The notes under the pieces were generated by a model. That model had not been told where the DNA came from. It did not search any database and saw only the letters and a list, made by a program, of their open reading frames with translations. Position numbers and translations under genes: made by a program. DNA of 64,000 nt from Nitrosomonadales bacterium (GTDB lineage: Bacteria > Pseudomonadota > Gammaproteobacteria > Burkholderiales > Gallionellaceae), in assembly GCA_023259055.1 (NCBI GenBank), contig JAHFQZ010000002.1, forward strand, positions 248,001 through 312,000. The letters run 5' to 3'. How positions within the stretch are numbered: the stretch's first letter is position 1; every line of letters starts with the position of its first letter. This document shows, piece by piece, positions 60,275-64,000 of the stretch.

Positions 60275-61821
60275 GGTACTTCCCTCCGGCCGGCCGTATT
60301 AACCAAACGGATAAACTGAGTAAAGACATGGCGCTTGTAGTTATCATTGCGCGGTCCTACCGTCTGGGCATTCCCGGCGGAATCCTTCCCGAGCGTATAG
60401 ATTTTCGTATCCGTATAACCCTTGGACTGTTCGGTGTTTCTCGCCAGGATGGTTATCTTTACCGAGACAACGTTTGACCAATCTGCGGGCGATGGCGCAG
60501 CAGTGAATACGTCCGCAACGCCATCGCCCGCTATGGCTTTTGGGCTGATCACTATTGCGGGAATATTCAACGGCACTAATGGACAGGGTGACAATGGGTT
60601 AGTAGAGTCACATTGAGTGGCATTTTTGGTGAGAGTGATGGTTGTAGTGGTTAAACCCGCAATGGTAGTGCCGGCAGGTATTCCGGCAGCACATATTTCA
60701 TTCCCTTCCCTTACCAGCGCCAGTTTGGGGTCGGCAGACAAGCCGGTCAGAACGGAGCTGTTTGGAGTAACGGTCGCAGTCAAATAGGGTATTGTCAAAG
60801 GCACCAGTTCCATCGGTACCAATGTGCTAGTCACAATAGGACCAGAGCCTGCTGCTTTCAGGGTGGTTATTGTTCCGGGAGCGGCTGGGCTGAGAGTTGG
60901 TGAGGTCATGGTATTAACGGTATATCCTGCCGGAATTCTTTGGTTTGAGGTTGTGTCATGATAAACGCCCATGCCTGGCTTTATTCTTGCCAAAACGGGG
61001 TCGACTGATAAATTATTCAGCACGAGGCTGCCTGCAGTCGTCGTCGCAGTAATCTTAAAGCTGGAATTGTTATCGACTCCATATTCAATCTGCATGTATT
61101 CGATCCCTTCTACCAGTGGCGTGATCACGGGAAGTCCGGACATCTGATCGGTTTCCAGCACCTTTAGTGTGGGAATGCCATCTCCAGCCGTGTTTTCGGG
61201 TGATATGAAATATACGTGCTCCAGCATGCGGCGCAAATCGGCATAGGGAGTGCTGCTGGTTGGCGAGCAGTTTTTCTTCCGCAGCGTAAAGTCTGCAGGG
61301 GTTGTGCTGATGACATAACTCCGCGCGTCATATTGGCAAAGTGAAACCTGCATGTACTTCACTCCGGCAACCGCAGCCGATTGTGCGGTGGGTGTTCCAG
61401 TGCTGACTCGGCGTATCACTAATATGTCGCTGCCTGTCCTGAGCTGGCTTGAGGTAATACCCGCAGGAGGAGTTGGTATGCTATTTATCCCGGCATCGTA
61501 GCCCCAGATACCGACGGGAACGTATGAGCAGGTGCTAGCCGCAGGGACATATTCTCCAAAATACCCTGCCAGTTTCACGTCGCTAACGAGTATATCCATC
61601 GCATAGCGTCCGTTATCGATCATACGATTGGATTTGTCCAGCTCTACCCTCGTTTTGGTCTGGTTAACGAACAGCGTGGATAAGGAGGCCAGGATAATTA
61701 ATCCCAAGGTAATGGAAATCATCAGCTCGACCAGCGACAGACCGCGCTGGAATGGCACATTCCCTCCGGCTACCGTGCTCAGGACAGGGATGTTTACATT
61801 TTGGCTTATTGAGGATTTCAT
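60271..61821 (-). CDS. pilW: Minor pilin PilW with a large internal insertion
   Basis: PilW is a minor pilin of the tip complex. The prepilin site is QRGLSLVELMISITLGLIIL (about residues 25-44), with the conserved Glu at +5. Family segments include NGRYAMDILVSDVKLAGYFG (70-89), LVEGIEYMQIEYGVDNN (236-252) and GDGVADVFTAAPSPADWSNVV (432-452). In ordinary PilW proteins the last two are contiguous. Here about 180 residues with two related repeats (each with an LSxDPxLA and an IPAG motif) separate them. The total of 516 residues is well above the usual 330-370. Confidence 0.93.
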   Translation of the reverse strand: MKSSISQNVNIPVLSTVAGGNVPFQRGLSLVELMISITLGLIILASLSTLFVNQTKTRVELDKSNRMIDNGRYAMDILVSDVKLAGYFGEYVPAASTCSYVPVGIWGYDAGINSIPTPPAGITSSQLRTGSDILVIRRVSTGTPTAQSAAVAGVKYMQVSLCQYDARSYVISTTPADFTLRKKNCSPTSSTPYADLRRMLEHVYFISPENTAGDGIPTLKVLETDQMSGLPVITPLVEGIEYMQIEYGVDNNSSFKITATTTAGSLVLNNLSVDPVLARIKPGMGVYHDTTSNQRIPAGYTVNTMTSPTLSPAAPGTITTLKAAGSGPIVTSTLVPMELVPLTIPYLTATVTPNSSVLTGLSADPKLALVREGNEICAAGIPAGTTIAGLTTTTITLTKNATQCDSTNPLSPCPLVPLNIPAIVISPKAIAGDGVADVFTAAPSPADWSNVVSVKITILARNTEQSKGYTDTKIYTLGKDSAGNAQTVGPRNDNYKRHVFTQFIRLVNTAGRREVP

Positions 61822-61822
61822 G

Positions 61823-62419
61823 TCAGTTCAGTAGATTCGCCATGTTGATGGGTAATGAGACCACGCGGTGCAAGGCTTCGTTGACGTTACCGTCTTTATC
61901 CAAGTATGTACCTGCTCCGCACTTTCCTGGGGAAGTGGCAGTGAGGTTTTCAGGTGCGGAGGTGATGTTAATTCCCTGCCATGCCACTACGACCACATAC
62001 TGCCCAGCCACGCCGGTGGCCGGTGCCGAAATTTGATATATGCAGCCGCGCGCGCCTATCATCGCGCCGGCATTATTGGCGCCTTGTTTTTCGGCGGTGC
62101 CTTTGAGCGCATTGCTCCATTCGCAAAAGTCCAATAGCTGCTGATTAGTCAGCGCCGCGCAACTTGCGGGTTGCGTGTCACCCGTTCCAAGGTAGGCAGG
62201 AGGAGGAGTCAGATAGAAAGCGATATTTTTGCGATTGGCATTGATCCGGGCTGCCATGTCTTTCAGCAGGATCAGAGCCTGTGCGCGCTGATAGGATTCC
62301 ATCTGCGATGTGAGCGCACGCGCTTGCAATCCGGCCAAACCTAATAAGCCGATCATCAGGATCACGATGGTCACCAGCACTTCGATCATGCTGAAGCCAT
62401 TGATGTTTTGCTTGGTCAT
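61823..62419 (-). CDS. pilV: Minor pilin PilV
   Basis: PilV is a minor pilin with the prepilin cleavage/transmembrane motif GFSMIEVLVTIVILMIGLLG (about residues 8-27) followed by LAGLQARALTSQMESYQRAQA, the PilV/GspI-like signature. It has about 198 residues and several C-terminal cysteines. The ATG at 62419 overlaps the fimT stop (ATGA), which favours it over an ATG six bases upstream. pilW starts directly after its stop. Confidence 0.92.
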   Translation of the reverse strand: MTKQNINGFSMIEVLVTIVILMIGLLGLAGLQARALTSQMESYQRAQALILLKDMAARINANRKNIAFYLTPPPAYLGTGDTQPASCAALTNQQLLDFCEWSNALKGTAEKQGANNAGAMIGARGCIYQISAPATGVAGQYVVVVAWQGINITSAPENLTATSPGKCGAGTYLDKDGNVNEALHRVVSLPINMANLLN

Positions 62420-62916
62420 GGACATACCCCATTGCGCGTGCGAGGCATTCCGCTTAATTCGATCGTGATGCAGAGAACCTTCGCGGTTGGCGTTGTTGCG
62501 CCTGCCACGTCAATCTGAAAGGTAATTGGGGCGGCTGTTACCGTTGTTCTGCCGTTGCGCGTGTAGGAAATTCCTGCGGTAGCAGAAACTGAAGGCGTAA
62601 TAGTCACGCCCTTCGGCGCCGGCCTGGAGTCGATTATTACACCGCTGGCTGCAACATCCATGCTGGTAAGCACGCCTCCGGAAAGCGTGGGCGTAACCGT
62701 GACAGGATTCAAGGCACCACTGTTGCGCTTGATCGCTTCACTCCTTGCCAAACTCAGGATGGAAAACAATTCAAAGCTCGCGTTATTCACCCGCTGGCTT
62801 TCCATCAGCGATTTGAAGCTGGGCATAGCGATGGACGCCAAAATACCCGCAATGGCGATAACGATCATCAGCTCGATCAGCGTAAATCCGGAATCAGGGG
62901 GTCGGGAGGTTTTCAT
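62416..62916 (-). CDS. fimT: FimT/GspH-family pseudopilin
   Basis: This 166-residue protein has the prepilin motif GFTLIELMIVIAIAGILASI (about residues 10-29) and the FimT/GspH continuation FELFSILSLARSEAIKRN (about 50-67). In transforming bacteria FimT binds DNA during uptake; dprA elsewhere in the window fits that idea, but a basic C-terminal DNA-binding tail is not obvious here. pilV overlaps its stop by four bases. Confidence 0.9.
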   Translation of the reverse strand: MKTSRPPDSGFTLIELMIVIAIAGILASIAMPSFKSLMESQRVNNASFELFSILSLARSEAIKRNSGALNPVTVTPTLSGGVLTSMDVAASGVIIDSRPAPKGVTITPSVSATAGISYTRNGRTTVTAAPITFQIDVAGATTPTAKVLCITIELSGMPRTRNGVCP

Positions 62917-62925
62917 TTTGAGTGG

Positions 62926-63318
62926 CTACCACTTGCCAGCCGGTCCTTTAACGCCAGTATCAGTCAGAGTCAAATTGCCGTCATTTGCATTTGCCTGCTG
63001 GCTGTTCGGAACAGGGGTCGCAGTGATAGTGAAAGTAGGAGGGATCGCTGCCGGTACGTTAATCGTAAAGGTATAGTTCCTCGAAACATCTGTCGGGGGG
63101 GTTATCGCTAAGGTGGTCAAGTCTGGTGCATAAGAGCGCGCATCCAGCAAATACTGTTTTTCACGATTTGCCACATCCATCATGAATGCTTCTGCTGCAG
63201 TCCGGTTGCCTCTGACTACATACTGCGAATATTGCGGGATGGCGACCGCAGCAAGAATCCCAACTATGGCTACAACAAGCATTAGCTCGATTAGGTTAAA
63301 CCCCTTTTCGTATTTCAT
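62926..63318 (-). CDS. pilE: Minor pilin PilE (type IV pilin-like protein)
   Basis: This 130-residue pilin-like protein has a short leader (MKYEKG) cut before FNLIELMLVVAIVGILAAVA, then IPQYSQYVVRGNRTAAEAFMM with the typical PilE minor-pilin pattern, and a C-terminal beta domain. It lacks the paired C-terminal cysteines of major pilins. A strong AAAGGAG site precedes the ATG. It is the first gene of the pilE-fimT-pilV-pilW-pilX-pilY1 run; in many relatives pilE is last. Confidence 0.85.
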   Translation of the reverse strand: MKYEKGFNLIELMLVVAIVGILAAVAIPQYSQYVVRGNRTAAEAFMMDVANREKQYLLDARSYAPDLTTLAITPPTDVSRNYTFTINVPAAIPPTFTITATPVPNSQQANANDGNLTLTDTGVKGPAGKW

Positions 63319-63554
63319 GGTGCGCTCCTTTAAGTTTCGATGTGGATAGTAAGTATTTGATTCTAGTATTTCTACCCCTAGCTGACCAGAGGAACAGAAG
63401 TTCGGATAAACGGCATGATTATGGCTGCCAGACAGATAGAGTCAGGTCGGACTGAACGTGCGGGATGGATTCAAGTGTCCTGACTTTTGGCACGAAGGCC
63501 GGCGAATTCAACGGCTAAACCGTTAATGAAGTGTTAAAAAGACTAAATAAACGA

Positions 63555-63580
63555 TTGCACATAATGCTACCGACTATAAA
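63555..63580 (+). promoter_or_regulatory. Possible promoter for fbp
   Basis: TTGCAC (63555-63560) and TATAAA (63575-63580) resemble sigma-70 hexamers, but with a 14-base spacer; shifting the -10 to TAAATA (63577-63582) gives 16. The 328-base gap between pilE and fbp (63319-63646) shows no gene or clear hairpin and must hold the control regions of both divergent units. Confidence 0.3.
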
Positions 63581-63646
63581 TAGCCGTGGAGAGCTAGGAG
63601 GAAAAGCGGTAAAATCGCGATGGTTTAATAATGATGCGGGGAAAGT

Positions 63647-64000
63647 ATGAGTAAGAGTTTGATCCAGTTCATCATAGAGGAACAGCGCGCAATTCCAGGC
63701 GCGACTGGCGATTTCACCGGTCTGGTCAGCGACATCGTGATCGCATGCAAGCAGATCGCGCATGATGTCAACAAGGGCGCGCTGATCGGTGTGCTGGGCA
63801 GTGCGGGCAGCGAAAACGTGCAGGGCGAGACGCAAAAAAAACTGGACATTATCACCAATGAAATTTTCATCAAGTCTACTGAATGGGCAGGCCATCTTGC
63901 CGCGATGGCTTCCGAGGAAATGGATGATGTTTATCCTATTCCAGCCAAGTATCCGAAGGGCAAGTATTTGCTGGTGTTCGATCCGCTCGACGGTTCTTCC
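63647..64000 (+). CDS. fbp: Fructose-1,6-bisphosphatase class 1 (3' end outside window)
   Basis: Fbp hydrolyses fructose 1,6-bisphosphate to fructose 6-phosphate in the Calvin cycle and gluconeogenesis. The first 118 residues are visible. They include [19 protein letters not shown], the [16 protein letters not shown] metal-site region (about residue 65), the MASEEMDD acidic motif (about 90) and the catalytic metal-binding [10 protein letters not shown] at the window edge. The gene runs on past base 64000. It completes the regeneration set with fba and tkt. Confidence 0.95.
   Translation, partial: MSKSLIQFIIEEQRAIPGATGDFTGLVSDIVIACKQIAHDVNKGALIGVLGSAGSENVQGETQKKLDIITNEIFIKSTEWAGHLAAMASEEMDDVYPIPAKYPKGKYLLVFDPLDGSS

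Noticed and set aside
63488-63503. TGGCAC-N5-CCGGC resembling a sigma-54 promoter upstream of fbp
   Set aside because: The -24 half fits but the -12 half lacks the TTGC core, and fbp is not a typical sigma-54 gene.

Overview
This window is a chromosomal segment of a betaproteobacterium. Most likely it comes from an iron- or sulfur-oxidising autotroph of the Gallionellaceae/Nitrosomonadales type. That placement is an inference from three things: Calvin-cycle genes (prk, tkt-gap-pgk-pyk-fba, fbp); betaproteobacterial gene orders (pilQ-aroK-aroB-dgt; smg-dprA-LysM facing def-fmt-rsmB-DUF4390-ntrYX); and families typical of that group (BPSS1780 membrane protein, DUF2782, DUF3426 zinc-ribbon protein). 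Nearly all the sequence is coding. No transposase, prophage, CRISPR array, rRNA or tRNA gene was seen.

Layout. 1-5 kb: the end of pilQ (type IV pilus secretin), then aroK, aroB and dgt. 5-8 kb: a ZIP-type metal transporter, pyrC and a methyltransferase. 8-13.7 kb, minus strand: a glycine-cleavage operon gcvT-gcvH-gcvPA-tpx-gcvPB-dgkA. It is headed by a promoter, a tandem glycine riboswitch and an intrinsic terminator, so glycine probably controls read-through. 13.6-24.2 kb, minus strand: leuS-lptE-holA-cutA-dsbD-aroQ-accB-accC-prmA-DUF3426. 24.4-28 kb, plus strand: phosphoribulokinase, a small unknown protein and a UvrD-type helicase. 28-31.4 kb, minus strand: a LOG-family protein, a DsrC/TusE-like protein, DUF2782, thrB and a membrane protein. 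31.4-36.4 kb, plus strand: polA, a DUF167 protein, a PQQ-dependent sugar dehydrogenase-like lipoprotein and a membrane-anchored c-type cytochrome. 36.4-41.7 kb, minus strand: LysM protein, dprA, smg and topA. 41.9-48.1 kb, plus strand: def, fmt, rsmB, DUF4390, ntrY and a short ntrX-like regulator. 48.5-55.5 kb, plus strand: tkt-gap-pgk-pyk-fba, ending in a bidirectional terminator. 55.7-63.3 kb, minus strand: the minor-pilin operon pilE-fimT-pilV-pilW-pilX-pilY1. 63.6 kb to the end: the start of fbp.

How the parts work together. prk, tkt, gap, pgk, fba and fbp make up most of the ribulose-1,5-bisphosphate regeneration side of the Calvin cycle; RuBisCO itself is not in the window. The pilQ end and the minor-pilin/PilY1 operon belong to one type IV pilus machine. 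The gcv operon makes one-carbon units from glycine and in an autotroph could also salvage photorespiratory glycine; that role is an inference.

The most unusual observations are changes inside otherwise ordinary genes. PilW has a large two-repeat domain inserted into its conserved YGVDNN/GDGVAD segment. PilY1 has twelve cysteines in three tandem repeats inside its N-terminal von Willebrand region. PolA has an N-terminal extension made by tandem 24-bp duplications of its own first conserved motif. UvrD and PolA carry in-frame palindromic GC-rich insertions in linkers, and LeuS has an AT-richer insertion in its editing region. A thiol peroxidase sits inside the riboswitch-controlled gcv operon, the NtrX-like regulator has no AAA+ domain, and a decayed signal-peptide coding remnant lies upstream of tkt. 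I found no wholly new multi-gene system. The modified pilus-tip genes are the best candidates for undescribed biology.
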